A stretch of 64,000 nucleotides of DNA from Kryptolebias marmoratus (GCF_001649575.2 NC_051453.1:15930483-15994482); one strand, 5' to 3'. Shown: positions 11,925 to 23,997, numbered from the stretch's first letter. Numbers and translations: made by a program. Notes: generated from the letters alone by a model not told the origin.

Positions 11925-14900
11925 ATGAAGACTTTACTCGATGTTCTGGGGTTAGACTGGATAGATGTCAGAAGCTTTTTATTTTTTTTATTCATTTTCC
12001 TGCTTCTGAGCGATGTCCTGAAGAACCGAGCTCCGAGAAACTTTCCTCCAGGACCGTGGGCTCTGCCTTTTATCGGCGACCTTCATCGAATCCAACCTTC
12101 CAGACTTCACCTGCAGCTTACTGAGGTATGAAGGGTGATAAAACAGGTTAAATTCAAAAAAGGTTAAAAAACAAAAACAACTGGACTTCTGTTCTGTAGT
12201 TGAAGACGTTTCGCTTGTCATCCGAGGAGCTTTCTCAATTCAGAAATAGAGAGTGTGGAGTTGAGCTTTTAAAGCTGAGATGTGATTAAGCTGGATTGCT
12301 TGCAAATTGTTCTCATTCTTCTAACAATAGAGGCTCATTAGGGTCCTTGTTTTCTGCAGTGTTAGCACAATTCAAACTTCAATTGTTTGCTGAAGTGATT
12401 GATAAATGTTAGAAAACCGTAAACAATATCATGAAAAAAACAAGTTCCCAACTAATCTTAAGTTAAGATTTTTCTGTATTTTGATGTCGTTATTGTGTAC
12501 ATTTCTGCCTCTTAGTGGTGTAGCATGGTTAATTCAACACGTTTGGTAAATAATGTTGACAGAGTTTTTTTAGTAAATGAAAAAAAAATTAATTAAAACA
12601 ATATTTGTGTAAACAGAGCCTATAATCATACCAGTTCACTTTAACAAGTCCATATTAAGCAAAATGCAAGCTTGATAACAGAAAAACACAAATCTGCTGT
12701 CTGCGTTCAGTTTGCAGAGAAATATGGGAAAGTTTTCAGCCTCCGCCTGTTTGGAGGAAGAGTTGTGGTCGTTAACGGCTACAAGCTGGTGAAGGAGGCT
12801 CTGGTTCAACAAGGAGAAGACTACACAGACCGCCCCGTCATACCAATGATTCAAGAAATATTTGGAAACACAGGTGGAGTTTGTTCCCTTTTTAAATTAC
12901 AAACTAGTGTATATTAAGTCCAGCAACATCAAACTTTTATTTCAGCTGGTCAAATTGTACTTTTTAATTTTGCTTGTTTGTTTGTTTTGTTTTCTCTAAA
13001 AGGTATTTCAGTTACAAATGGTTATCAGTGGAGGCAGCAGAGGAGATTTGCTCTTCAAACGCTGAGAAATCTTGGTCTGGGAAATAAGACTTTAGAGCAA
13101 TCCACCCAGCAGGAGTGCCAGTTTCTCACTGAAGCTTTTGCAGATCAGCAAGGCAAGAAAAAATTACATTATACTTATTTTTATGCTGGCACATCATTGT
13201 TTATCCACTTATTTTCTTGAATATTTTGTAACACTGAGACATGCACTTGTTAATTTCTAAACCAAATTAAGAACTACAATGTGGCAAAAGACATAAGTTA
13301 GGTAATGTTGTTGTTCTGTGTATTATAGCAAAAACGCATGCATTTTACACCAAAAATAATTTTTCTGTCATTTTAAAAATTGTTAAACAGATTTGCTATG
13401 ATAAGTTTGTTCTTTTGTTTTACAGGTCAGCCTTTTAAAGCCCTGACACTGATAAACAACGCAGTGTCCAATGTCATAAGCTGTTTAGTCTTTGGGAATC
13501 GATTCGAGTACACTGACAAACAATACCAAACTATTCTCCAGGATTTAAGTGATTTAGTGTACTTAGAAGGCAGTGTGTGGGCAAAGGTGAGCCTCCTCTG
13601 TTACCGGACAAGAGTATCCAAGTATAACATTTATATCAAGAATCATCCACAACACATAAGTCAAATCTGCATGTTTTACACTCGTGTTTTCAAAAGATTT
13701 CTCATTTGTTGACAGGAGCAAAAGTTCTGTATTATATCTTTTGCAACAATTTGGCTGCAATCATCTTGACAAAAAAGACAATTCAAACAATTGTTAGATA
13801 TTAATCATTACTATAATTTAGTTTTCATTTAGATACACTATATACAATATTTGTGGTTATATTGATGTCAACAGTGCTTCGTCTCTTTATCGCCCCGCTT
13901 TATAGTTTTACAACACAGCTCCTTGGCTGATGAAGTGGCTGCCAGGACCTCACCAGAAGATTTTCTCAGTAGCACAGGAGATAACTGACTTTATTGAAAT
14001 TAGGATCAAAGAACACAAACAGAACCTTGACCCTTCATCACCAAAAGACTACATCGACTCCTTCCTTGTAGAAATGGCAAAGGTGTGTGTTCTGTTACTA
14101 CTGTTCTTTTATTGTTATTGTTCATTATAACATGACAACTAATTCTGCTTATTTTTTATTATGTTCTTTTGTTAGAACCAGGACAAAGATTCTGGTTTTA
14201 ATCTCAACAATCTGTGTTTTTGCGTCCTGGAACTGTTCGGTGCTGGAACTGAACCTAACGCTACTACTTTACACTGGGGGCTATTATACATGATCCACTA
14301 CCCTCACATACAAGGTGCGTGTGTAACAAATACACAACATGATTATGTATTGTCAGCTGTCTCTCTTAGGTCAGTTCTGAACTGGGTGATCTAAAGCAGT
14401 GGTTCCTAAGGCTGGGCACAGAACAGCGCACCTCACCACTGTCCTGATGTACTCATACATGTCCTGCACCAGTCTAACATACTTCACTGCCACTCCAGAT
14501 GTCCTCATACAACACCACAGCTTACCAAATCATCAAGTTCTCCAGAAGCATGTCCACAAGTCATCCATTTAAATCAGGTGTTTTAAAACAAGAACACATT
14601 TAAAACATGCAGGAGAGCAGCTCCCGAGGAATGGAGTTTGACACCTGGGCCTTAGAGGATGCATATCACCTGCTGCCTTGCGTGCCAAAGTTTTATACTA
14701 AGATCTTGCAAAATCTATTATTGCCTGGAGTATGTTTTTTTTTCTGATGATGCACAGTTACTGTCACACAAACCTTTAGCTCAATATTCCTTAAACTGGC
14801 TGAATTATAGACATTTTTGTGTTTGCTAAGCTGTGGCGTCAATCTGGAATCAGGTTCATTTAAGAACCCCGAGAAAAACTTAAAAAACATGCAGAAGAGC

Positions 14901-17168
14901 ATTTTTACTTAAAATAAATAAATAATAGGTCATAGTAAAATAGCTGCTGTTGCTGCATTTTCTATTTCCTGTTTGGTAATTGGTTATCTATGAACAGGGA
15001 TGGCCAATGGCTGATTATTAAAACAATGGAAAATATTGATTACATTAATCAGTCAGCTAATTAATCAGCCTATCTTTAATTGCAAGTTTGTCACTGTTCT
15101 TTTATGAGTTGGGACCTAAAAGGTTTGAGAACCCCTCATCTACACAACACATAAATTCACATTTGGTCTTGTCTTCCCTGTGTGCAGAGCGGGTCCAGGC
15201 TGAGATTGATGCTGTGATTGGTCCATCCAGACAGTCCTCTCTGAGTGACAGAGAAGACATGCCGTACACTGATGCTGTCATCCATGAGATACAGAGAATG
15301 GGAGACGTTGTCCCTCTCAATCTGCCACACATGACAAACAATGACACTATCCTGGATAAATACACAATTCCAAAGGTGAAAGTTTTGCTCGTTTGTTTAC
15401 TCATATTAGACAACTGATTTATTCATTTACTTTACTCCCTTATTGCTAATGAGTATTACTGCAGCCTCTGTGGGTTGATGCAAGCAGCTTAAGGCATTGT
15501 TTTAGCTTGACAGCTTTCATCACTACTAGTGTCCCCAACGGGTCTTCCAGTTGCCACCATGACAGACACCAGTGACCTTCTGGCCACAGCTCATGGAATC
15601 CACATTCATGATAGAGGCCTTTAACTCCACCTTTTTTAGATTCCATGTCCCCGACCTTCCCTGGGATGTGCAAAAAACTTTCCTGGAAGTAGGAGCTGAA
15701 GATCTAATGTGCAGAAGTTCTGCTAGATGTTCTCAGTACACTCTCACTGTTACGGTAGCTTGGGTTTACCAGGTCTGTGTGGCAGCTCAGACCTCCACAC
15801 CCACTGAATCCAACTCACATCCAGGTGGTGATTAGGTGACAGCACAGCCCCTCTCTTTACCCGAGTGTCTAAGAAATGGGAGTATAAGGCTGCTGATACA
15901 ATTACACAATTGATCATCCACCAATGTGGCCTGATGCCAAGTACACTTATCGACCACCAAACTTGGTGTTTGTTATGGACAGCCCAACCCAAGCATAGCA
16001 GTCCAGTGATAAAACACCACTTGGATTCAGATCAGGGAGTCTGATCACGAATCACTCTCCTCGAAGGGACTCCTTCATTGCCCTCATGAGCACTGAAGTC
16101 CCCGAATAGAACAACAAAATCCCCAGACAGTACCCCTTCCAGGACACCGTCCAGATACTTCAAGGAGGCTGGGTGATCTGAACTGCTATTTGGAGCATAA
16201 GCCAAAACAACAGTCAGAACCTTCCCTCTTGCAGCTGTAGAGAAAAAACTTGCTTGTCAGTAACTGATCTGTCCATAGGCATCAGTGAGAGTGTGAGCGG
16301 TTGTTTGTCTCTTCTGTCTCTATGTGGCTCTGGTCCAGGGTGTCTCACACAATGATTGCTGGAGATGGGCACCAAATCCCTCATGACCCTGGACAGAAAA
16401 GAGAGTAAAGAAAATAGATGGATGGATGTGTTTTGAGTATTTTATATGAAAGTACAGCTTTGCAAATTGTTTTACTATTAAAAAATGTTTGATTACGACT
16501 AAGCTTAAATTAAGGATCAGTAAGAAGTATACACTTTTTTTCCTTAATTATTAAAATAAACTTTTTATACAAAGACAGTACTTCTGTTTTCAGGGCACTA
16601 TGGTCATGCCTTTGTTGCACTCAGTCCTACACGATGAGTCGATCTGGGAAACTCCACACTCCTTTAACCCTCAACACTTTCTGGACCCGGACGGGAAATT
16701 TAGGAGGAGAGAGGCCTTCATTCCTTTCTCCGTTGGTCAGTAATTTATTGCAATTCTAAAAACTTTCTTTCAGTCTGTTTAAAAAAACAAACAAAAAAAA
16801 AACATTTTTAACAAACAAAAGATACAAATAAATAAAGGGATTATATTTCCTTTCTTGTTTACCAAATTGGTAATTTCCAATACCACAGAATTTTTTACCC
16901 AGTCAGGTATTAGGGTAGTAGTGATGTTTTATGATCAAATTAATTTTTTTTGTATTCTGGGTGAAATAAGCTGTTGTGTTGTGTATCCTTAGGTAACCGT
17001 GTGTGTTTTGGAGAACAGCTGGCCAGGATGGAGCTGTTCCTGTTCTTCACCTCCCTCCTTCAGAGGTTTAAGTTTTCCTCTCCTGCAGGAGAGCAGCCCA
17101 GTCTGGACTTCAAATTGGGAGCCACTCGTTGTCCCAAACCTTACCGTCTCTGTGCCGTACCGCGTTAA
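11925..17168 (+). CDS. Cytochrome P450 family 2 (CYP2J-like), array gene A, I-helix Thr replaced by Pro
   Basis: Nine exons: 11925-12125, 12711-12873, 13003-13152, 13426-13586, 13906-14082, 14176-14314, 15188-15375, 16594-16735, 16993-17168; 498 residues. The predicted product is an ER-anchored haem monooxygenase. It has an N-terminal hydrophobic anchor ([12 protein letters not shown]), the hinge NFPPGP, C-helix WRQQRR, K-helix E364-x-x-R367, and haem loop [11 protein letters not shown] with Cys445. Striking: the I-helix reads [13 protein letters not shown], so the conserved Thr that follows Glu in AGTET-type motifs is Pro311. This Thr normally takes part in O2 activation and proton delivery, so normal monooxygenation may be impaired or altered. 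Otherwise the frame is fully open, arguing against a simple pseudogene. Intron 3 uses a GC donor (CAAG|GCAAGA at 13152/13153). The start was chosen as the first Met before the anchor. A polyadenylation signal AATAAA lies at 17288-17293. Gene B downstream is its closest neighbour in exons 1-2. Confidence 0.88.
12145..12270. repeat. Probable interspersed repeat in intron 1 of gene A
   Basis: The string around 12180-12245 ('gttgaagacgtttcgcttg', 'tcatccgaggagctttctc') is a phrase I recognise as common in teleost interspersed repeats. The boundaries are uncertain and no second copy was seen in this window, so the call rests on recognition only. Confidence 0.3.
14396..14652. mobile_element. Diverged hAT-like MITE in intron 6 of gene A
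   Basis: The left end reads 'cagtggttcctaaggctggg'. The right end, read on the minus strand, begins CCCAGGTGTCAAACTCCATT and continues with 'cctgcatgtttta' and 'acacctgattt', words shared with the 214-bp hAT MITEs at 33186, 35114 and 54695. It is more diverged than those and has no clear target-site duplication. Confidence 0.45.
14653..14870. repeat. Interspersed repeat copy in intron 6 of gene A
   Basis: It shares 'gcatatcacc(c)cctgcct', 'gatcttgcaaaat' and 'tagctcaatatt' with the copies at 56690-57000 and 9300-9540. It is truncated, with no coding content. Confidence 0.45.
15440..16400 (-). mobile_element. Non-LTR retrotransposon relic (AP-endonuclease region) in intron 7 of gene A
   Basis: The minus strand encodes two blocks typical of LINE apurinic endonuclease domains. 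[19 protein letters not shown] (about 16190-16070) corresponds to the LLGDFNAHVG motif, and [17 protein letters not shown] (within 15750-15992) corresponds to the DxRVxRGA...SDHHL motif. The blocks are in the right order but the frame is broken by stops. A 3' run of ATGG-type repeat at 16417-16430 follows. This is a dead, 5'-truncated copy, antisense to gene A. Confidence 0.65.
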
Positions 17169-17795
17169 ACCACCAAACACCTCATCCAGCTGATTTCCAA
17201 TATATTTGTCTTGCAAATTATCTGAACACTGTCCTGTGAAGAAAAAAGTCCATCCACTTTTAGTTTGGATTTTACTTATTTGGGCATAATAAAATTATTT
17301 AGTTTTTAAGAGGTCCTAAAACTATTCTAACCCAAAATGTAAAAAACACTCAACAGATTCCAGCACGTTATGATTTATTTAACAAAAATTAAATCAAAAT
17401 GGAAAAAGCTGTGTGTGATTTTAAAAGGTAGTCTGTAAATGAACCTGTCAGGTTTATGACACATAAAATTTTAAAGTTTGGGATGTCATTAAATAAAACT
17501 TTCAAAAGATTTTTCAACGATTGTTTTTAGGAAAATGGAGTATTTTTTAAGAGTAGTATCTTTCAGTGCAAATCTTGTCAGCATGTTTTTATAACTCATC
17601 TCCATTCTGAAATCAAGCTACAATAAAATGACAAAGAAACAGAGTAATCCTGAATGGTAACCATTACCTTGTGTGGAGATGTTATTTATGTTGTGTGCTC
17701 ACAAGATTTAAAAGAAAAAAGGACTACATGCATTTCAGGGCCTCAAAGTTTAGTCCTAGACTTTTATTTTGAAGGGCAGCCAAACAAAGCGTCAC

Positions 17796-18049
17796 CAGTG
17801 TTGCCAGATAAACGACAATTATTATATTTATACGACAGTTCTAGGGTCAATGCAGTATCCATAAATAGTTTTAAAAAGCCAAAATATACAATGTATCTGG
17901 CATTTCCGTGCACAGAAACAAGAACTCGTTTTCATTTGCGCAAACATCCACCTATCATCATAAGGTCCGCACATATGACAGGTTTGGTCCAAATACGATC
18001 CATATAACTGACGAAACTATAGTTCCTCATTTCTTATCTGGCAACCCTG
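17796..18049. mobile_element. 254-bp hAT-type MITE with perfect 8-bp target-site duplication, just upstream of gene B
   Basis: The terminal inverted repeats are CAGTGTTGCCAGATAA at the left and, on the minus strand, CAGGGTTGCCAGATAA at the right. The element is flanked on both sides by the perfect 8-bp duplication AGCGTCAC (17788-17795 and 18050-18057). CAG ends plus an 8-bp TSD is the hAT hallmark. It has no transposase frame. Its right end lies about 23 bp upstream of the TATA-like box of gene B and 108 bp upstream of the start codon, so it forms part of that promoter region. Confidence 0.8.
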
Positions 18050-18071
18050 AGCGTCACTAAGCAGCTGAAGT

Positions 18072-18080
18072 TATATAAAT
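18072..18080 (+). promoter_or_regulatory. TATA-like box of CYP2 gene B
   Basis: TATATAAAT lies 78 bp upstream of the chosen ATG (18158). A second TATATAAAT at 18127-18135 is only 23 bp before the ATG and is less likely to be used. Assignment is by position and consensus only. Confidence 0.4.
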
Positions 18081-18157
18081 AAGACAAATTGTTCTGTTCC
18101 CTGCCGTCCTACTGAAGTCAAAACTGTATATAAATATTTTAAAGTCAGCATAAAGAA

Positions 18158-21100
18158 ATGGGGTCAGTGATCGATGTGTTAGGGTTAGACTGGATAGACG
18201 GAAGGAGCATTTTACTGTTTCTCTTCGGTTTCCTGCTTCTGAGCGATGTCCTGAAGAACCGAGCCCCCAGAAACTTTCCTCCAGGACCGTGGGCTCTGCC
18301 TTTTATCGGCGACCTTCATCGAATCCAACCTTCCAGACTTCACCTGCAGCTTACTGAGGCATGACGTCATCAAGGTACTGACTTACCTGGCGTAAAGGGA
18401 GGGAAGTAATCACTGGATGCACCTCTACAAGAAATTAACTTTTGGAGACAACCCGACTCAAGATGGCCGCCACAGCCAGCTGACCTTAATAAACACAAAA
18501 TATTGCTATAACACAGTCAGTTTTACAGATATTGACCTTAAATTTGGTGTGGTAGTAGCCGAGGCTGATCCCCATCACATACTCTGAGCGCTAACACATT
18601 GCGCAATAACTTTGTTTGAAACTTTATCATTAACTTTAGCTGACTGGAATCTGTCTGTCTGTTAGCAAAATATCTCATGAACCACTGGATGGATTTTAAT
18701 GAAACTTTCAGAAAGTAATAACTGGACGAACGTTTGTAGCTGATTAACTTCAGGAGTCAACCCAATTCAAGATGGCCGCCACAGCTAAGTCACATTAGTC
18801 AACACAAGAATGGCTGTAAATCAGCCAGTTTTACAGGTACTAAGCTAAAATTGGTTGTGGTAGTAGCTGAGACTCATCTGAAACACATACTCGTGACATT
18901 CTGTAGTATCACGAGATTGGTCAACATTTCTTTAGATGCTTTTAGTTTAAAACTCAAGCATGTCTGTGTTTGTCAATAACTGTTTTTTTCTCCCACACAT
19001 ATGAGTCAGATAATTAGGTCCAGTATCAGCCTAAATGTTGATTTGGAAAATAAATATATTCTCACTGTTGGAAAGTGTGTCTCTGTGAACCGAGGTTCTA
19101 CCTAGAAGCGGATTTTAGTTGATTATTTTACACACAACAGCACAAATCTGCTGTCTGCGTTCAGTTTACAGAGAAATATGGGAAAGTTTTCAGCCTCCGC
19201 CTGTTTGGAGGAAGAGTTGTGGTCGTTAACGGCTACAAGCTGGTGAAGGAGGCTCTGGTCCAACAAGGAGAAGACTACACAGACCGCCCCGTCATACCAA
19301 TGTTTCAAGAAATTGCAGGAAATAAAGGTGAGATTTGCTTTGATGCTTTGATTTTTGTTTTTAAAGTTGCAAACAACGCCTAGTCAGATCAGAGCCGTGA
19401 AGCATTTATTTGAACAGGTTCTTTTCTTGTTTTCCCAAAAGGTCTTTTATTATCGAACGGTTATCCGTGGAGGCAGCAGAGGAGATTTGCTCTTCAAACA
19501 CTGAGGAATTTTGGTCTGGGAAAGAAGAGCTTGGAGCTATCCATCCAGCAGGAGTGCCAGTATCTAACAGACGTGTTTGCAGATCAGCAAGGCAAGGAAA
19601 AGTTCAACTTATCTTAACGTTAAAAGATCATAGTTTATCCTTTTGCATTTATGATATAGACATGGTTCTTTTTTTCTTTATAGTATTGCAGTAAAGAGAC
19701 ACACACAAGTTTGTTATTAAAGCTTTATTGGTTTGTCTGGACTCAATTCCCTTTTAAAACAACACTTCTTTCTAATTGAACAGGTCATCCCTTAAATGCC
19801 CTGACACTGATAAACAACACGGTGTCCAACATCATCTGCTGTCTGGTGTTTGGGAATCGGTTTGAGTACACCGACGAGCAGTACCACGAAATACTTCACA
19901 AATTCAATGAGATTGTGTACTTAGAAGGAAGTGCGTGGGCGCAGGTGAGCCTTCTTTATTAACAGACTACATCCAGCCATAACATAAAAATCAGGATTTA
20001 TCAGCAACACATAAATCAAATCTGTGTTTTTACATCAGTGTATGTATCATAGTGATGGTTGCGTCAAGGTTGGTCAAAGAAAGGCTGTTTCACAATCAGG
20101 TCTAATGGTACTGAAGGACATCTTGTTATCAGGGGATTAATCAGGGCCCCACTGGTCCCAGGTCTTGGACAGAAGCTCCAAGAGATGCACCACGTGCTTT
20201 GCATCCTGGAATGTTATATTTGCAAGTTTTGAATTCTACATTAATCGATCTGATGATCCTCTTCCCGCTCCGTAGATATACAACGTGTTGCCATGGTTGA
20301 TGAGGTGGCTGCCTGGCCCTCATCAGAAGTTGTTCTCTCTATTCAGGGATGTAATTGACTTCATAGAAATTAGGATCAAAGAACACAGAGAGAACCTCGA
20401 CCCTTCATCACCGAGAGACTACATCGACTCCTTCCTCATAGAAATGTCCGAGGTGTGGGCTCTGTTGCTTCAGCTGTGTTCTCACTTTATTTGTTTTTGG
20501 GGTTTTTTCAAAGGAAGAATGACGACTTATTCTGCCTCATTTCTGTTGTGTTTTTTGATAGAATCAGGACAAAGAGTCTGGTTTTAATCTCAAAAATCTG
20601 TGTTTCTGCGTCCTGGACCTGTTCGGTGCTGGAACTGAAACCACCACCACTACTTTACACTGGGGGCTGCTTTACATGATCTACTACCCTCACATACAAG
20701 GTGTGTCATCATAAACAGACAAAAAACATGTTCTGCTCATAGGAAGTTGTTCCTTTCCATTACGCCCCTGCTTTGTTTTTGTTGGCTTTTAGCTATGCTC
20801 AGTGTATTTCAGTCAAATTGAAAGTTGCAAGTTTGGAAGCTCCTGGTCTACACAGCGAACAAAGTGACATGTTGTCTTGTTTTCCCTGTGTGCAGAGCGG
20901 GTCCAGGCTGAGATCGACGCTGTGATTGGTCCATCCAGACAGCCCTCTATAAGTGACAGAGAAGACATGCTGTATACCGATGCTGTCATCCATGAGATAC
21001 AGAGAATGGGAAACATCCTCCCTTTTAATGTGGCTCATATGGCCAACAAGGACACTAACCTGGATAAATACTCAATTCCAAAGGTATTAAACTCTTCTCT

Positions 21101-22503
21101 TATAAACATTTTAATGCAAAACTTTTGCTTTGCTCCCATGATTCCTTGTACAAACCATGGGCAAAACGTCCAGTCAAGTCAGGGTGAGAAAATATTTAAG
21201 CTATTTGTGGTTTGACAGAGAGGGTTGGTGTTTGATACTGTTACTAATTTACTTGATTGGTTTGAAACAAACGTCACCTTGTAAAAGAACTGTCAGGAAA
21301 TCCTAAATATAGGGTGGGCCATTTATATGGATACACCTTAATAAAATGGGAATGATTGGTGATATTAACTTCCTGTTTGTGGCACATTAGTATATGGGAG
21401 GGGGAAAACTTTTGAAGATGGGTGGTGACCATGGCAGCCATTTTGAAGTCGGCCATTTTGGATCCAACTTTTGTTTTTTCAATGGGAAGAAGGTCATGTG
21501 ACACATCAAACTTATTGGGAATTCCACAAGAAAAACAATGGTGTGTTTGGTTTTAACACAACTTTATTCTTTCATGAGTTATTTACAAGTTTCTCACCAC
21601 TTATAAAATGTGTTCAAAGTGCTGCCCATTGTGTTGGATTGCCAATGCAACCCTCTTCTCCCACTTCCACTTCCTGGAAAGTGGATTGGTCATCGTGGGC
21701 CAGTTGAATGACCCCCAAGGTCTCCCGATCTGACCCCCTTAGACTTTTATCTTTGGGGTCATCTGAAGGCAATTGGCTATGGAACAGCCTCCTGACATGG
21801 GACCAGCAGGGAGCCCATACATGCAACATTGTTATTTATTTGGTCTGATATTGTAATTATTGTAAAACAGTCATGTTATCTCTAAACACGTGTAGTTCCA
21901 TTTCATTTCCACCTCTCTGCCTGGGTGCTTAATGTTGTTTTTTTTTTCCACAGAGTGTATTTTGTGTGATATTGTGTAATTAGCTAATTATAAAACCTAC
22001 AAGAACAGTTATGAGAGACTCATCTGTGGTGAAAACGTTTTTAAATGAATATTTGTTTTCAGGGCACTATAGTCCTGCCTATGCTGCATTCAGTCCTACA
22101 TGATGAGTCGATCTGGGAAACTCCACACTCCTTTAACCCTCAACACTTTCTGGAGCCAGACGGGAAATTTAGGAGGAGAGAGGCCTTCATTCCTTTCTCT
22201 GTTGGTCAGTGATTTATTAAAATTTAAAAACCAAAATTGAGCATTAAATTGTGAGGTTCTTGTTTTCTCTCCTTCTCATTCAACTCTCTGAACAGTAATA
22301 GCCTTGTGTTGTATTGTGTGTCTTCAGGTAAGCGCGTGTGTCTCGGAGAACAGCTGGCCAGGATGGAGCTGTTCCTGTTCTTCACCTCCCTCCTTCAGAG
22401 GTTCAAGTTCTCCTCTCCTGCAGGAGAGCAGCCCAGCCTGGACTTCAAACTGGGAGCATCTCATTGTCCCAAACCTTACCGTCTCTGTGCCGTACCGCGT
22501 TAA
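18158..22503 (+). CDS. Cytochrome P450 family 2 (CYP2J-like), array gene B, with GC donors at introns 1 and 3
   Basis: Nine exons: 18158-18358, 19165-19327, 19442-19591, 19784-19944, 20276-20452, 20562-20700, 20896-21083, 22063-22204, 22328-22503; 498 residues. It should be a microsomal monooxygenase. Motifs: anchor [11 protein letters not shown], hinge NFPPGPW, C-helix WRQQRR, intact I-helix [11 protein letters not shown]-helix HEIQR, haem loop [11 protein letters not shown] (Cys445). Exon 1 is nearly identical to gene A up to CTTACTGAG, but where A has GAG|GTATGA this gene has GAG|GCATGA. Frame and phase require splicing exactly there, because reading on meets TGA at 18362-18364. So intron 1 either uses a weak GC donor or is unspliceable. 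An interspersed repeat starts right at this donor. Intron 3 also has a GC donor (CAAG|GCAAGG), shared with A, F and G. Exon 7 and the preceding intron resemble gene E (opposite strand) more than gene A. AATAAA lies at 22606-22611. Confidence 0.82.
18361..18960. repeat. Interspersed 'caagatggccgccaca' repeat in intron 1 of gene B (two partial units)
   Basis: Two related units are visible: 'gactcaagatggccgccac' near 18467 and 'attcaagatggccgccac' near 18768. Each is followed by 'aacacaa', a 'cagttttacag' word and 'ggtgtggtagtagc/ggttgtggtagtagc'. Similar words occur at 44240-44330, 56920-57010 and 61800-61900. The repeat begins immediately after exon 1 of gene B, at its splice donor. No coding capacity was seen. 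Confidence 0.6.
21311..21830 (+). mobile_element. Mariner-type transposon relic in intron 7 of gene B
   Basis: It starts with a recognisable terminus (gggtgggccatttatatgga). It contains the plus-strand coding relic [19 protein letters not shown] at about 21710-21770, matching the conserved catalytic C-terminal block of mariner-family transposases (RSPDLxPxDFxLW). A TGA interrupts the frame just before it. The matching right terminus was not found, so the copy is truncated and dead. Confidence 0.6.
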
Positions 22504-23997
22504 ACCACCAGAAGTCCCAAATTGAACACATCTGCAGTATCTGACTTACAGTTCATCAGGAAACAGCATAGTTTTTTTTTGTTTGTTTGTTTGTTTTTAT
22601 TCATTAATAAAATATAACTTTGGAGCTTCAGTTTTTTTCTGTGCATTTATAGTTCAGTCTACTTTTTCAAACACTAAATAAGCACATTTAGAAAACACAT
22701 ATTTGTGTAACTGTTTTGCACCGAGAACTTTATTTTATTTTTTGCACGTGTATGTGAATCACACTTCATTCAATCAACATAAAGTATTTCTTCCAAACTC
22801 ATTATTTCCAAACGGCTTATAACAACTTTTATGCCGCTGTATGGGAGACCAATCTATCTTATCTTTATTATGTTATTAATAAAGGACATCACTAATAAAG
22901 ATGCTTTTTGTGTTCATTTGTTTTTGCAGAATTCATGTGACATCAGTATTAAAAAATAACTTTAGTGGCTAATTGAATTGAAAACAGTTTCTGAATAAAA
23001 AATGTCTTGATTTAATTCATTTTGGTTCATAAACCTTATGTGTCCTAGTTAATAAGTTGCAAATTGCTTTTCATTTGGTTTTGGTGGTCATCATCATGAG
23101 GTTTACAGTTATGTATTGTAAGTAATTGTATTTCTATTTCTACAAATGAGAGCATAAAATGTAATGTTTCGCACACATTCAGGTTCATATTTGGAAAAAA
23201 TGGAGCACAAGTCACTCTAGTTACATAAAATTACATTAAAAAAGCAAATGTACATTTGAACAAAGCCAGTGTGTTTTATTCTTCTGACCAATAAACGTGA
23301 ACAGGAATATGCACCTCCTGTATGAAAGGACCATTAGAGAAGTTTCCACTTGATCACTTCCCTTAAATGCATCAAAGCACAGAAGCCATGATGCGTAGGT
23401 TTTGTGTAGGTTTGGGTTTAATCTTAACCTTTGGTTTAGTATTACTGTTTTGTTGTTGTTTTGCTCGTTTGCTAAATATCAAATCTTGTAATTGCCTCAG
23501 CCACTAGATGTCCCCAGTAGTCTCCGTTTCCAGGTCCTACGTCGGTCTTTGTAAGATCCTCTGTTCATGCTTTAATTGCCTGTTTACTTCTGTTTTATTG
23601 TGCCAAGTTAAGCTTTCTTTGAATTTCATGAGATATAACAGAATGCAGGTAAAAGCATAATTAGGTAAATAAATAAATCTAAAATGTTCAGCCAATCAGG
23701 ACTGTCTCAGAAGAGCCAACACTTGTGGATGAAAGCCAAACTCTAAAACTTTTGATCTTTAGGATAAACCAGCAGGAATAAAAAAAGGTGAACTGAGCAA
23801 ATTGTAATTTACTTAACAACAAATCAAGTTTTTATAAGTTCAGTAAATTCACAGCAAATTGAAAATTATACAAGCATTTGATGCATTTTAAATTACATAA
23901 ATTTAAAAATGAGTGAAATGACTCAATTAACATTTGTCTTTAGAAATTACGTATTAGGTGTAACAAACACAAAGGTCTGTTGCGTTCAAACATCAAG
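22504..23997. other. Convergent intergenic region between CYP2 genes B (+) and C (-)
   Basis: It carries the 3' UTR of gene B (AATAAA at 22606-22611) and presumably that of gene C from the other side. It is otherwise AT-rich and unique-looking, with no gene or recognisable element. Confidence 0.5.

Larger units (their letters stand above)
17169..18157. other. Spacer between CYP2 genes A and B
   Basis: It holds the 3' UTR and AATAAA (17288-17293) of gene A, a 254-bp hAT-type MITE (17796-18049), and the proximal promoter of gene B with TATATAAAT at 18072-18080. No additional gene was seen. Confidence 0.6.
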
